Source: Aliidiomarina sp. (GTDB taxonomy: Bacteria; Pseudomonadota; Gammaproteobacteria; Enterobacterales; Alteromonadaceae). Taken from it: a DNA stretch of 64,000 nt. The notes beneath the pieces are model-generated. The model made no database searches and was not told the DNA's origin. It saw only the letters and a list, made by a program, of their open reading frames with translations. Of the stretch, positions 9,873-20,022 are shown piece after piece. The stretch spans positions 62,001-126,000 of the forward strand of contig NZ_JAIUMR010000002.1 of assembly GCF_022565475.1 (NCBI RefSeq). The letters run 5' to 3'. The position numbers and the translations under genes are program-made. Numbering within the stretch: the first letter of the stretch is position 1; every line of letters begins with the position of its first letter.

Positions 9873-11621
9873 ATGAAGCAGCAGATTGAAGAGTTATTAC
9901 AAAGCGCCGTTGACGCCTTAAAATCAGACGGTACCCTGCCCGCCGAGGTTGAACCCCGCGTGCAGCTTGATCGTCCGCGCGACAAAAGTCACGGTGATTT
10001 TGCAACCAATCTCGCGATGATGCTGGCTAAACCGGCGAAACAGAACCCGCGTGCGCTGGCGGAAGCGATTATTCAAGCCATCCCAGCAAACTCAGTGATC
10101 GCGAAAGCAGAAATTGCCGGTCCAGGTTTTATTAATTTTACTCTTAACCAAGCTCAGCTCATTGCTCAACTTGAGCAAGCCTGGGCTGATGAGCGTTGTG
10201 GCGTGATCGCTGCTGAGCAACCGCAAACCGTCGTTATTGATTATTCATCACCGAATCTCGCCAAAGAAATGCATGTGGGTCACTTACGTTCGACGATTAT
10301 TGGCGATGCGGTGGCTCGAACCTTGAGCCTACAAGGGCATCGAGTGATTCGTCAAAACCACGTCGGTGACTGGGGCACGCAATTCGGCATGCTGTTGGCG
10401 CATATGGAAGACCAAATTCAAGACGGTGACAGTCCGGAATTTGCGTTATCGGATTTAGAAACCTTCTACAAAGCGGCGAAAAAGCGTTTTGACGACGAAG
10501 ACGGTTTTGCCGATCGTGCACGTAGTCTTGTGGTCAAGCTGCAAGGTGGCGATGCGCATTGCCAAAAACTTTGGCAGCAATTTATTCATACCTCACTGGC
10601 GCATTGCCAAGAAGTCTATGACCGCTTGGGTGTGCAGTTAGTGCGTGACGATGTGATGGCCGAGTCCGCGTACAACGATGATCTTCACCAAGTTGTGGCT
10701 GACTTGCGTGAGAAAGGCTTATTGGTTGAAGACCAAGGCGCTCAGTGTGTCTTTTTAGACGAGTTCAAAGGCAAAGAAGACGAGCCTTTGCCGATTATTG
10801 TGCAAAAGAAAGATGGCGGCTTCTTGTATGCAACGACGGATCTTGCGGCGGTGCGGTATCGTACCGGGGCATTGCAAGCCGATCGCGTCATTTACGTCGT
10901 CGACGCGCGGCAATCGCTCCATTTCCAGCAAATTTTCACACTCAGCCGCAAAGCTGGCTATGCCGACGAGAGCGTCAGTCTCGAGCATTTAGGTTTTGGC
11001 ATGGTACTTGGCAAAGACGGTCGGCCCTACAAGAGCCGTGATGGCGGTGTGACGAAACTGGCAGACTTACTCGATGAGTCAGAACGTCGTGCTGCTGAAC
11101 TAATCGCAAGTAAAAACACCGATTTGAGTGCTGAAGACCAAGCGCGCGTTGCCGAAGTCGTTGGCATCTCGTCAGTGAAATATGCGGACCTTTCCAAGAA
11201 CCGTACGTCAGACTATGTGTTTGATTGGGACACGATGCTGAGTTTTGAAGGCAACACGGCACCTTACTTATTGTATGCAAATACCCGGGTAAACAGTTTG
11301 TTCCAGAAAGCAGGTTTGGCGCCGAGTGACATTCAAGCCGAGTTCGTTTTAGCCACGGAGCAAGACGAAGCATTAGCGGGTAAACTTGCCCAGTTCCCAG
11401 AAATCATTGCGTCCGTCGGCAACAAAGGCATGCCACATTTCCTTTGTGGTTACTTGTTTGAACTTGCTGGTGCGTTTTCATCGTTCTACGAAGCTTGCCC
11501 AATTTTGAACAGTGAAGATGAAGCCTTAAAAATGAGTCGGTTAAAGCTGGCAGCATTAACTGCGCGCATTCTTGAAACGGGTTTAGGTTTGTTAGGTATT
11601 CCAACATTAGAGCGGATGTAA
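9873..11621 (+). CDS. argS: Arginyl-tRNA synthetase
   Basis: [24 protein letters not shown] class I signature; 582 aa. Confidence 0.97.
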   Translation: MKQQIEELLQSAVDALKSDGTLPAEVEPRVQLDRPRDKSHGDFATNLAMMLAKPAKQNPRALAEAIIQAIPANSVIAKAEIAGPGFINFTLNQAQLIAQLEQAWADERCGVIAAEQPQTVVIDYSSPNLAKEMHVGHLRSTIIGDAVARTLSLQGHRVIRQNHVGDWGTQFGMLLAHMEDQIQDGDSPEFALSDLETFYKAAKKRFDDEDGFADRARSLVVKLQGGDAHCQKLWQQFIHTSLAHCQEVYDRLGVQLVRDDVMAESAYNDDLHQVVADLREKGLLVEDQGAQCVFLDEFKGKEDEPLPIIVQKKDGGFLYATTDLAAVRYRTGALQADRVIYVVDARQSLHFQQIFTLSRKAGYADESVSLEHLGFGMVLGKDGRPYKSRDGGVTKLADLLDESERRAAELIASKNTDLSAEDQARVAEVVGISSVKYADLSKNRTSDYVFDWDTMLSFEGNTAPYLLYANTRVNSLFQKAGLAPSDIQAEFVLATEQDEALAGKLAQFPEIIASVGNKGMPHFLCGYLFELAGAFSSFYEACPILNSEDEALKMSRLKLAALTARILETGLGLLGIPTLERM

Positions 11622-11630
11622 GAATCAGTT

Positions 11631-12245
11631 ATGGCGGTTGATTACGCAAAGCGCGGCAATCCAAAGAACAAAAAACGCGGCAGTAAGCCGGGTGCACGCA
11701 AGCCAGCGAAGCGCGGTGGGGCGGTACGTAAAAGTGCCAGCCAACAACAACCAGCGCCGGTTAAAGTTGTCGTTTTAGTCGTGCTTGTCATCGCTGTGTT
11801 CACCGCCTTTTTATGGTTCTTGCGTAATGGTGGCGAGGAACGGATTCCTGCGGTTGAAGATGCAGTGACCAGCGAGATGCCCGCGCCGACAGTCACTGCG
11901 CCAGACCTTGATCCGCTGCCTGAAATTCCCGCTGAGCGTTGGGGTTACATCTCTGAACTTGAACAAAAGCAAGTCGAAGTTGAGGTTCCAGAAACCGCCG
12001 AATCCCGCCGTCGTTTGATGCAATGCGGGTCTTTCCGGCAGTTCTCCGATGCCGACAATTTACGCGCGCGCATTGCCATGCACGGATTTGAGTCACAAGT
12101 ACGTGAGTCAACGGGGAGCAATGGCCGCTGGTATCGGGTAATTTTGGGGCCATTCGAAAATTTACGCGCAGCGCAACGGGTTAACAATCAATTGCAGCGT
12201 TCCGGTATTTACGGTTGTCAGATTTGGCTGTGGAACCTCGATTAA
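11631..12245 (+). CDS. ftsN: SPOR-domain cell division protein, FtsN-like
   Basis: Basic N-terminus, single TM, C-terminal SPOR domain (LMQCGSFRQFSDADNLRARI...YRVILGPF); lies upstream of hslVU. Confidence 0.8.
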   Translation: MAVDYAKRGNPKNKKRGSKPGARKPAKRGGAVRKSASQQQPAPVKVVVLVVLVIAVFTAFLWFLRNGGEERIPAVEDAVTSEMPAPTVTAPDLDPLPEIPAERWGYISELEQKQVEVEVPETAESRRRLMQCGSFRQFSDADNLRARIAMHGFESQVRESTGSNGRWYRVILGPFENLRAAQRVNNQLQRSGIYGCQIWLWNLD

Positions 12246-12279
12246 CCTGCTAATTTTTTAGTGCTTCAGTACGTTTACA

Positions 12280-12308
12280 CTTGAATTTCCGCCGTCTCAT
12301 CCTCATCT
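12280..12308 (+). promoter_or_regulatory. Candidate sigma32 heat-shock promoter for hslVU
   Basis: CTTGAAT (12280-12286), 14-bp spacer, CCTCATCT (12301-12308); close to CTTGAAA-N13-15-CCCCATNT; hslV ATG at 12339. Confidence 0.7.
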
Positions 12309-12338
12309 AGCGTGTATAACCGATAGAGAGGATAGAAT

Positions 12339-12884
12339 ATGACCACAATCGTTTCAGTGCGTCGCGGCGACAAAGTCGCTATTGGCGGCGACGGTCAAGT
12401 TTCATTAGGTAACACCGTGATGAAGGGCAACGCCAAGAAAGTGCGGCACCTTTATCATGGCAAGGTTCTGGCTGGCTTTGCCGGTGGTACTGCCGACGCA
12501 TTTACGCTGTTTGAGCGCTTTGAGTCCAAGCTGGAACAACATCAAGGTCACCTCACCAAGGCCGCCGTCGAACTTGCCAAAGACTGGCGTACCGACCGCA
12601 TGCTACGCAAACTAGAAGCCTTACTGGCCGTTGCCGACAAAACAACGTCGCTGATCATTACCGGTAACGGTGATGTCGTGCAGCCGGAAAACGATTTAAT
12701 AGCGATTGGCTCTGGTGGCGCATTTGCCCAAAGTGCCGCGCGCGCGCTGCTTGAAAATACCGACTTAGATGCCCCGACCATTGTTGAAAAAGCACTCACC
12801 ATTGCCGGTGACATTTGTGTCTTTACCAACAGATTCCAAACGATTGAAGTGCTTGATGCCGAGCCTGCTGTAACCAAGGAGTAA
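12339..12884 (+). CDS. hslV: ATP-dependent protease subunit HslV
   Basis: [36 protein letters not shown]. Confidence 0.97.
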   Translation: MTTIVSVRRGDKVAIGGDGQVSLGNTVMKGNAKKVRHLYHGKVLAGFAGGTADAFTLFERFESKLEQHQGHLTKAAVELAKDWRTDRMLRKLEALLAVADKTTSLIITGNGDVVQPENDLIAIGSGGAFAQSAARALLENTDLDAPTIVEKALTIAGDICVFTNRFQTIEVLDAEPAVTKE

Positions 12885-12886
12885 GC

Positions 12887-14221
12887 ATGTCTACTATGAC
12901 CCCTCGGGAAATTGTCGACGAATTGAATCGTCATATTATTGGCCAACAAGATGCCAAACGTGCGGTTGCAGTGGCGCTTCGGAATCGCTGGCGGCGGATG
13001 CAGCTCGACGACGAATTACGTCAGGAAGTGACACCGAAAAATATCCTCATGATCGGTCCAACTGGTGTCGGTAAAACCGAAATTGCACGTCGTCTGGCCA
13101 AGCTTGCGAATGCGCCATTTATTAAAATTGAAGCGACTAAGTTCACCGAAGTGGGTTATGTCGGTAAAGAAGTTGACTCAATTATTCGTGATTTGACTGA
13201 CACTGCATTCAAAATGATGCGTGAGCAAGAAATGGCGAGAATGCGCCATCGTGCGGAAGATGCTGCGGAAGAGCGGATTCTCGATACGCTGCTGCCGAAG
13301 CCGAAGCGGACATGGGGTGATGAACCACAGCAGGATGACGAATCGCAAACAACGCGTCAGGTCTTTCGGAAAAAGCTCCGCGAAGGAAAGTTAGACGATA
13401 AAGAGATCGAAATCGAAATTTCAATGCCAGCGATGGGTGTTGAAATTATGGCCCCCCCAGGTATGGAAGAAATGACGTCGCAGCTGCAGAACATGTTTCA
13501 GAACATGGGTAGTGGCAAAACGAAAAAGCGTAAGCTGAAAATCAAAGACGCGTTTAAGCAGCTAATTGAAGAAGAGGCTGCGAAAATGATTAATCCGGAA
13601 GAAATCAAAGAAAAGGCGATTCACTCGGTTGAACAGAACGGTATCGTCTTCCTCGATGAGATCGACAAAATTTGTAAGCGCGGCGAGAGCAGTGGACCAG
13701 ATGTATCGCGTGAAGGCGTGCAACGTGATTTACTGCCGCTGGTCGAGGGCACGACCGTGAGCACGAAGCATGGCATGGTCAAAACCGATCATATCTTGTT
13801 TATTGCTTCGGGCGCGTTTCAGGTTGCTAAGCCGTCCGACTTGATTCCTGAATTGCAGGGTCGTTTGCCTATTCGGGTGAACCTGAAAGCGCTGACGACG
13901 GAAGACTTCGTACGTATTCTGACCGAACCTAGTGCGTCGTTAACCGTGCAGTATTCAGCATTAATGGCCACCGAAGGTGTTGAGGTGAGCTTTACCGAAA
14001 ATGGTATTCGTCGTATTGCTGAAATTGCTTGGCAAGTGAATGAAAAAACCGAAAACATTGGCGCGCGTCGCTTGCATACGGTGCTTGAACGCTTGATGGA
14101 AGAAGTCTCATTCAAAGCTTCGGATATGGAAGGCTCACAGCTGACGATTGACCGTGATTACGTCAATGCGCACCTGAATGAACTCGCTGAAGACGAAGAC
14201 TTGAGCCGATTCATTCTTTAA
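12887..14221 (+). CDS. hslU: HslU ATPase
   Basis: [49 protein letters not shown]; follows hslV. Confidence 0.98.
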   Translation: MSTMTPREIVDELNRHIIGQQDAKRAVAVALRNRWRRMQLDDELRQEVTPKNILMIGPTGVGKTEIARRLAKLANAPFIKIEATKFTEVGYVGKEVDSIIRDLTDTAFKMMREQEMARMRHRAEDAAEERILDTLLPKPKRTWGDEPQQDDESQTTRQVFRKKLREGKLDDKEIEIEISMPAMGVEIMAPPGMEEMTSQLQNMFQNMGSGKTKKRKLKIKDAFKQLIEEEAAKMINPEEIKEKAIHSVEQNGIVFLDEIDKICKRGESSGPDVSREGVQRDLLPLVEGTTVSTKHGMVKTDHILFIASGAFQVAKPSDLIPELQGRLPIRVNLKALTTEDFVRILTEPSASLTVQYSALMATEGVEVSFTENGIRRIAEIAWQVNEKTENIGARRLHTVLERLMEEVSFKASDMEGSQLTIDRDYVNAHLNELAEDEDLSRFIL

Positions 14222-14239
14222 GCCAACTGTTCGTCTAAA

Positions 14240-14260
14240 AAGCAGCCATTTTGGCTGCTT
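14240..14260 (+). terminator. Intrinsic terminator after hslU
   Basis: AAGCAGCCA-TTT-TGGCTGCTT then GTTT. Confidence 0.7.
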
Positions 14261-14280
14261 GTTTATAGCCGTTAACGTTC

Positions 14281-16266
14281 TCAACGACACGCCTGATTAC
14301 CACCGCCACGTTTTGCTTGGTACATCAGCTTGTCGACGCGATTTAAATTTTCATGGTCACTCAAGGTCACGTCGAGCAAGACAACACCAAAGCTGATGGT
14401 GAGGACACCTGAAGGCGAGCCAATGTGCTCGAGACTGAGGCTGGCGACGTTTTCACAGAGAAGACGCGCAAGCTTTTCAGCCTCGTGGATATCGGTAACC
14501 GGAATCAATATGGCAATCTCCTCGCCACCATAGCGATAAACGGTACCGGTACAATGGTCCGTTAGAATTTTGGCTACTTGGCGCAAGGCGTCATCGCCAG
14601 CGAGGTGGCCATACTGGTCGTTATACGCTTTAAATTGGTCGATATCACCGAGCAGAAGTGCATAGGTTATGGGTTCGTTTTGCTGCAAAGCGAGTTGCAA
14701 ATCGCGGTCAAAGGCACGGCGATTCCACAGATTGGTCAAACCGTCTAAATGAGCGATTTGGTCGAGCTTTTTATTCGCCTGCGCGAGTTTACTATTGGTT
14801 TGTTCAAGCTGTTTCGTGCGCTCTTCAACCAGTCCTTCCAAATTATTCTGGTTTTCTAACAGGCGCTGCGCCATAGCTCGAAAGGCACGAATGAGCTGGC
14901 CGATCTCGCTGCGAATGTCTTCATGTAACAAGCGACTTTGAATGACCTTTTCATATTGCTTCGCACCAATGAGTTCGGACAGTTTAGCGAGTCGCTGAAT
15001 CGGATCAGCGACGTAGCGGCTAACGAAAACGTAAACGATGAAAAGAATCACTAACAGCAAGATAATGGCTGAAAAACTGACCTGTAATGGTGTGAGTAAC
15101 GCTGCGCGTTGAATTTCTGCATACGGATAAAGGGTGACATGCCACCAGTCGGCAACCTCTAAAGGTTGAGCGATTAGGAGCTGCCCCTCAATCGCATTCG
15201 GCAGCACGACTGGTGCGCGTTCAGCAAACACAGGCGCTAATTGCTGATAGATTTCAGCGTAGATAGGGTTGGTGAGTTTATGAATGTCGAGAATGCCAGC
15301 ATCTTGATAGTTGTCGCTTAGCGACTCTTCGGACGCAACTAACTGGCCTTCTTCGTTAAAGACAAAATACTGACTTTCCGGATGTTCTGAGCGGACGAGT
15401 CCCGATACCAAGGTATTCAACGGAATGTCATGGCTGGCATTGGCTAAATGGCGGCCATCGAAGTCAATGGGTAACTGATAGGTAATGGTCCAGTAATCGG
15501 CCGATAAGTCATAGTAGAGACCGGTCCAAATCGCTTGCCGTTGCGGGTTAAATTCTTGTAGCGTCGACTTGACCACATTGTAATCGGTGATCACCAAGTC
15601 AGCAGCGGCTAATAATCCCCAAGCAAATTCCGAGGAATAGCTCGAAATAATATTTTCCGGCATGGAAAAATGGCTATTCGCCCAAACACCGTCCCATGCT
15701 GGGCCTAAATCATTCAAAACTTGCTGACTAATGACAATCCGTGCTTTTAATTCGTCAGGAATAGGCCGCTCACCGGGGCCGACGAAGGTGTTCACATGTT
15801 GATAATAGGTCTGATCGACCAATATCCCTTCAAAAAAATCCTGATGCAGGCGGAATACACCGGGCTCTGTTTCCACGTACCATTGGTCAAAATGAGCAGC
15901 AAGCTCACTGTAGTCACTAAACAGTTGATAGCGTGTCAAAAATGCCTGACGAAGCTTTTCAGCCGTGTCGACGGCCAGACGGATTTTGTCAGTCTCATGC
16001 TCAATTTGAAAGCGAACCTGATTAATGAGAAGGGACTTTTGGCTTGCCTTCTCCTGTTCATAAGCAATGTAAAAACCGACGGTTGCAACAATCACGACCA
16101 CTGCGAGCGACCATAAAGCAATTCGCGCCAGCAACCGGGTGGAGAGGCGGCGATTTAATGGTGCCCTGCGGTCAAAGTAGCGGTACTTGCCTGACATGAT
16201 GGCGACATCCGTGGTTATTTTTTTCCAGTATGCGGTAAATAATTGTTTCGCTTCAAGTCTTTTCAT
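14281..16266 (-). CDS. Membrane GGDEF-domain diguanylate cyclase with periplasmic sensor and HAMP-like linker
   Basis: N-terminal TM, extracytoplasmic domain, second TM, coiled coil, DGLTNLWNRRAFD, RYGGEEIAILI. Confidence 0.88.
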   Translation of the reverse strand: MKRLEAKQLFTAYWKKITTDVAIMSGKYRYFDRRAPLNRRLSTRLLARIALWSLAVVVIVATVGFYIAYEQEKASQKSLLINQVRFQIEHETDKIRLAVDTAEKLRQAFLTRYQLFSDYSELAAHFDQWYVETEPGVFRLHQDFFEGILVDQTYYQHVNTFVGPGERPIPDELKARIVISQQVLNDLGPAWDGVWANSHFSMPENIISSYSSEFAWGLLAAADLVITDYNVVKSTLQEFNPQRQAIWTGLYYDLSADYWTITYQLPIDFDGRHLANASHDIPLNTLVSGLVRSEHPESQYFVFNEEGQLVASEESLSDNYQDAGILDIHKLTNPIYAEIYQQLAPVFAERAPVVLPNAIEGQLLIAQPLEVADWWHVTLYPYAEIQRAALLTPLQVSFSAIILLLVILFIVYVFVSRYVADPIQRLAKLSELIGAKQYEKVIQSRLLHEDIRSEIGQLIRAFRAMAQRLLENQNNLEGLVEERTKQLEQTNSKLAQANKKLDQIAHLDGLTNLWNRRAFDRDLQLALQQNEPITYALLLGDIDQFKAYNDQYGHLAGDDALRQVAKILTDHCTGTVYRYGGEEIAILIPVTDIHEAEKLARLLCENVASLSLEHIGSPSGVLTISFGVVLLDVTLSDHENLNRVDKLMYQAKRGGGNQACR

Positions 16267-16381
16267 CGCTCAATCCTATTTGCACTGAATTGAGCGTTAA
16301 CCTTTCTCACCGTAGCGGAAAGGTTTATACTCTAGGCTTATTCGTGCTTTATTCATTCCAAATTGCGCAGGAGCAAGAGTC

Positions 16382-16867
16382 ATGGAATATAACACCTCGG
16401 AACTATGCGATTTATATGCCGATCAGGTCGATGTGGTTGAACCCATGTTCGTCAATTATGGCGGCCGCACGTCGTTTGGAGGCCAGGTGGTGACCGTGAA
16501 GTGCCACGAAGACAAGGGCTTAATTGAACAAGCGCTTGAGCAACCAGGGGCGGGCAAAGTCTTATTGGTTGACGGTGGCGGCTCATTACGTCGCGCGCTG
16601 ATTGACATCGGCATCGCTGAATTAGCGTTTGAGAATGATTGGGAAGGTATAATTTGTTACGGCTGTGTCCGTGACGTTGACGCGCTCGAAGACCTAGATA
16701 TCGGTGTTCAAGCTATCGCGTCTATCCCGGTCGGTGCGCCTGCTGAAGGTATCGGAGAAGTGGATATCGCGGTGAATTTTGGTGGCGTGACCTTCTTGCC
16801 GGAAGATCATATTTATGCGGACAGTACCGGTGTGATTTTGTCACCGGAGCCGCTCGACATCGAATAA
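16382..16867 (+). CDS. rraA: Ribonuclease E activity regulator RraA
   Basis: [41 protein letters not shown]; 161 aa. Confidence 0.96.
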   Translation: MEYNTSELCDLYADQVDVVEPMFVNYGGRTSFGGQVVTVKCHEDKGLIEQALEQPGAGKVLLVDGGGSLRRALIDIGIAELAFENDWEGIICYGCVRDVDALEDLDIGVQAIASIPVGAPAEGIGEVDIAVNFGGVTFLPEDHIYADSTGVILSPEPLDIE

Positions 16868-16880
16868 ACGAAGTACGTCT

Positions 16881-17942
16881 ATGCGGCATTTGAATCAACA
16901 TTGGCAACCTCTTGAGGTTGCCAATTTTTTACAAAAACGTCGGGGCGAAACACGAATAGGTGAAACCATTCGGGTGTTGTCGTCTTTGGCTGAGTCTGAA
17001 TTGCTTGAAATACAGCAAGCTTATGCAGAGACTGAGTCGGCTGTGCGCCCGATCGCGATTCTCGGTGTACCAGAATCGATTGGCCCACGGGCAAATCTGG
17101 GACGCGGTGGCGCCGAGTTAGGTTGGCAAGCCTTTCTGCAGCAATTCTTAAACCTACAAGACTCTGGGCGTTTACCGCTCGAACATTTGTTCTTAGCCGG
17201 ATCGGTTGCGTGTAGTGACTTACAAATGCGCAGTGAATCATTAGACCCGCAGCAGTCTGAAGATCTGCAACACTTGCGTGATCTCTGTGCCGAACTTGAC
17301 TCGCGAGTTGCCTCAGCGGTGACGACATTGATTGCGGCGGGCTTTGAAGTCATCTTGATAGGCGGTGGCCATAATAATGCTTTACCACTGTTACAGAGTT
17401 TAGCCGCAACGCAGGAAGAGGCGGTAGCTGCGGTCAATCTTGATCCGCATTCGGACTTTCGTCCACTTGAAGGTCGCCATAGTGGGAATGGTTTTAGTTA
17501 CGCCCATGAACAAGGGGTGTTAGCGCATTATCATGTGGTTGGCTTGCATGAAGCGAAAAACTCCAAAACGACTCTCGACCAACTGCAGCAAGCGGGTTTC
17601 AACTATATCCGCGCGCAACAAGTGCAGCAGCTGAGTATGCGTAAGGTGATGCCCTCCGTCGTCCGTGACGTGGTTGAATGGGGAATACCATTCGGGATAG
17701 AGCTCGATGTTGATGTCATCATGCAAGCACCGGCAAGTGCGCTGAACTTTACTGGCATTGGCTTTGACGATGCCTGCACCTTCGTTCGTGAACTGGCAGC
17801 GCTGCCACAAGTTCGCTACTTACACCTTGCTGAAGCAGCGCCGTCGTGTCATCCCGCAGGCCTTGAAGCAGGAACTCGCGCAACCGGTCAGATTCTTAGT
17901 GAATTAGTGCTCACTTACCTGCTTTCCCGCAACCCACAGTGA
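16881..17942 (+). CDS. hutG: Formimidoylglutamase (arginase/agmatinase fold)
   Basis: GGGHNNALPLL, NLDPHSDFRPLEGRHSGNGFSYA, ELDVDVI; neighbours hutI/C/U/H. Confidence 0.92.
   Translation: MRHLNQHWQPLEVANFLQKRRGETRIGETIRVLSSLAESELLEIQQAYAETESAVRPIAILGVPESIGPRANLGRGGAELGWQAFLQQFLNLQDSGRLPLEHLFLAGSVACSDLQMRSESLDPQQSEDLQHLRDLCAELDSRVASAVTTLIAAGFEVILIGGGHNNALPLLQSLAATQEEAVAAVNLDPHSDFRPLEGRHSGNGFSYAHEQGVLAHYHVVGLHEAKNSKTTLDQLQQAGFNYIRAQQVQQLSMRKVMPSVVRDVVEWGIPFGIELDVDVIMQAPASALNFTGIGFDDACTFVRELAALPQVRYLHLAEAAPSCHPAGLEAGTRATGQILSELVLTYLLSRNPQ
16901..16930 (+). terminator. Intrinsic terminator located inside the hutG 5' coding region
   Basis: TTGGCAACCTC-TT-GAGGTTGCCAA followed directly by TTTTTT; 33 bp past the rraA stop, within hutG codons ~7-17. 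Confidence 0.75.
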
Positions 17943-19115
17943 TTGTAGAGGGTTGCCACCAAACTGGTAAGTGATTTCTTCGGGCGCAGTTAAATTCCAC
18001 AGGGCGAGATCCGCACGCTGACCGATGGCGAGTGTGCCTTGGTCGTGATCGCCAAGCGCGCGTGCGGCATTACGGGTGACGCCCAACCATGCTTCTTCGG
18101 GTGTGAGCTGCCACAAGGTGCAGGCAAAGTGCATCATCAGTGGTAATTGAACAAAGGGTGACGAGCCCGGATTTGCGTCGGTTGCGATGGCAATCGGAAC
18201 GCCGGCGTCACGTAACGCCTGAATCGGTGGTAATTTAGTTTCCCGTAAAAAGTAGAAGGCACCGGGTAACAACACCGCCACCGAACCCGCTGCGGCCATG
18301 GCGTCGATTCCGCTTGTTGACAAGTACTCGAGGTGGTCCGCTGACAGGCCATCATAGGCTGCAACTAATGCGGCTCCGTCTTGATCACTGAGTTGTTCGG
18401 CATGTAGTTTAACGGGTAAGCCATGGTGTTTGGCGGCTTGAAAGACACGCTCAGTTTGTGCACGAGAAAAACCGATGTTTTCACAAAACACATCCACGGC
18501 ATCGACTAAATCTTCGGCGACCGCCGCTGGCAGGATAGCGTTAATAATGTGATCGATATAACCGTCCGCATTGTCTTTAAATTCGGGGGGTAATGCATGC
18601 GCAGCTAACAATGTGGTGCTCACTTTTAACGGCAGTTGCTGGCCAATTTCCCGCGCAACGCGCAGTTGCTTCAGCTCATCGTCCAGACTCAGGCCATAGC
18701 CGGATTTAATCTCAATGTGCGCAACACCTTGTGCCATGAGTGTTTGTGCGCGCGGCAGGCTTAATGCCAAAAGAGTGTCCGCCGAAGCAGCACGGGTCGC
18801 TTTGACGGTACTCAGAATGCCACCGCCTTGCGCGGCTATTTCAGCATAGCTGGCGCCGTGCAGGCGCTGACGAAACTCACCCGCACGCGATCCCGCCCAA
18901 ACCAAGTGCGTATGGCAATCTGTCAGTGCAGGTGTAAGCAAACGACCACCGCCGTCGATGTGCTCTGCCTCGGCATATTCGCTGGGTAACGATTGCGTTG
19001 GCCCGACCCATTGAATACGACCGTTGGCGAACACGACAGCAGCGTCTGCGATCAGGCCTAGATCTGCGCTGGTCATGCAAGCAGCCTGCACGGAATGAAT
19101 AACGGTAGCGGTCAT
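17904..19115 (-). CDS. hutI: Imidazolonepropionase
   Basis: TDCHTHLVWAGSRAGEFRQRLHGASYAEIAAQGGGILSTV; IATDANPGSSP. Confidence 0.97.
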   Translation of the reverse strand: MTATVIHSVQAACMTSADLGLIADAAVVFANGRIQWVGPTQSLPSEYAEAEHIDGGGRLLTPALTDCHTHLVWAGSRAGEFRQRLHGASYAEIAAQGGGILSTVKATRAASADTLLALSLPRAQTLMAQGVAHIEIKSGYGLSLDDELKQLRVAREIGQQLPLKVSTTLLAAHALPPEFKDNADGYIDHIINAILPAAVAEDLVDAVDVFCENIGFSRAQTERVFQAAKHHGLPVKLHAEQLSDQDGAALVAAYDGLSADHLEYLSTSGIDAMAAAGSVAVLLPGAFYFLRETKLPPIQALRDAGVPIAIATDANPGSSPFVQLPLMMHFACTLWQLTPEEAWLGVTRNAARALGDHDQGTLAIGQRADLALWNLTAPEEITYQFGGNPLQSLWVAGKQVSEH

Positions 19116-19181
19116 AGGTTTACCCTTTTAGGTACAGACAGAAAGCGAAAAAGATTGCTTTTTGAAAGTAAGCTTTGCTAA

Positions 19182-19191
19182 TGTATATACA
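19182..19191. promoter_or_regulatory. Candidate HutC operator TGTATATACA
   Basis: Perfect 10-bp palindrome in the hutI/hutC divergent promoter, matching TGTA-N2-TACA. Confidence 0.65.
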
Positions 19192-19220
19192 ACATATCAT
19201 AGCAAGCTTTTAAAATTACT

Positions 19221-19275
19221 CAAGGTATTACCACGGTATTACCAAGGTATAACCAAGGTGCAAACAAGGTAAGAC
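19221..19275 (+). repeat. Five tandem 11-bp repeats CAAGGTATTAC (degenerate)
   Basis: caaggtattac/cacggtattac/caaggtataac/caaggtgcaaa/caaggtaagac, contiguous, ending 1 bp before the hutC ATG (19277). Confidence 0.85.
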
Positions 19276-19276
19276 G

Positions 19277-19999
19277 ATGGCTAAATTTGCCCACATCAAA
19301 GAGTTTATCTACCGCAAAATTGAGTCCGGGGAATGGCCTGAATATCACCCGGTCAGCTCGGAGAACGTGCTTGCGCAGCAATTCAACGTGAGTCGCATGA
19401 CTGCGCGTCGGGCTTTGCAAGAACTCTCGGACGAAGGCTTGGTCACGCGCAACCGCGGTTCGGGTACCTTCGTCGCCCCGTTGAAGTCACAATCGGCATT
19501 GCTCACTATCCGTAATATTCGTGACGAGATCGAACTGCGTGGTCACCGCCATCATGCGGTTGTCCAAGTGCTTGAGCGAGTCCCCGCTTCAGCAGCGTTA
19601 GCGACCGCGTTACAGGTTCCTGCCGACACTGAATTATTGCGCTCGGTGATTACCCATTATGAAAATGGCCAAGCCGTACAAGTTGAAGATCGCCACGTCA
19701 ATCCATTGTTGGTTCCGGATTATCTGGATCAAGACTTTACCAGTTTGACCCCGCATGAATATTTGTGTGAAGTCACGCCATTGACCGAAGCGAGCCATTT
19801 GATCGAAGCGGTTATGCCAACTCGTGAGCAAATCGAGTGGTTGGGTCAGGCTGAGCCGGAACCGTGTCTGCAAATTCAACGCCGTACCAGCTGCCGTGAC
19901 GGTGTCGTTAGTCAAGCGACATTGACGCACCCAGGCAGTCGTTTCCGCCTTGGCGGGCACATGACGTTCAAAACCACACGTCGCCACGATCACGATTAA
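19277..19999 (+). CDS. hutC: GntR-family histidine utilization repressor
   Basis: [37 protein letters not shown] wHTH plus UTRA domain; precedes hutU/hutH. Confidence 0.92.
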   Translation: MAKFAHIKEFIYRKIESGEWPEYHPVSSENVLAQQFNVSRMTARRALQELSDEGLVTRNRGSGTFVAPLKSQSALLTIRNIRDEIELRGHRHHAVVQVLERVPASAALATALQVPADTELLRSVITHYENGQAVQVEDRHVNPLLVPDYLDQDFTSLTPHEYLCEVTPLTEASHLIEAVMPTREQIEWLGQAEPEPCLQIQRRTSCRDGVVSQATLTHPGSRFRLGGHMTFKTTRRHDHD

Positions 20000-20022
20000 T
20001 ATCCAGGATTGGAGAGATCATC

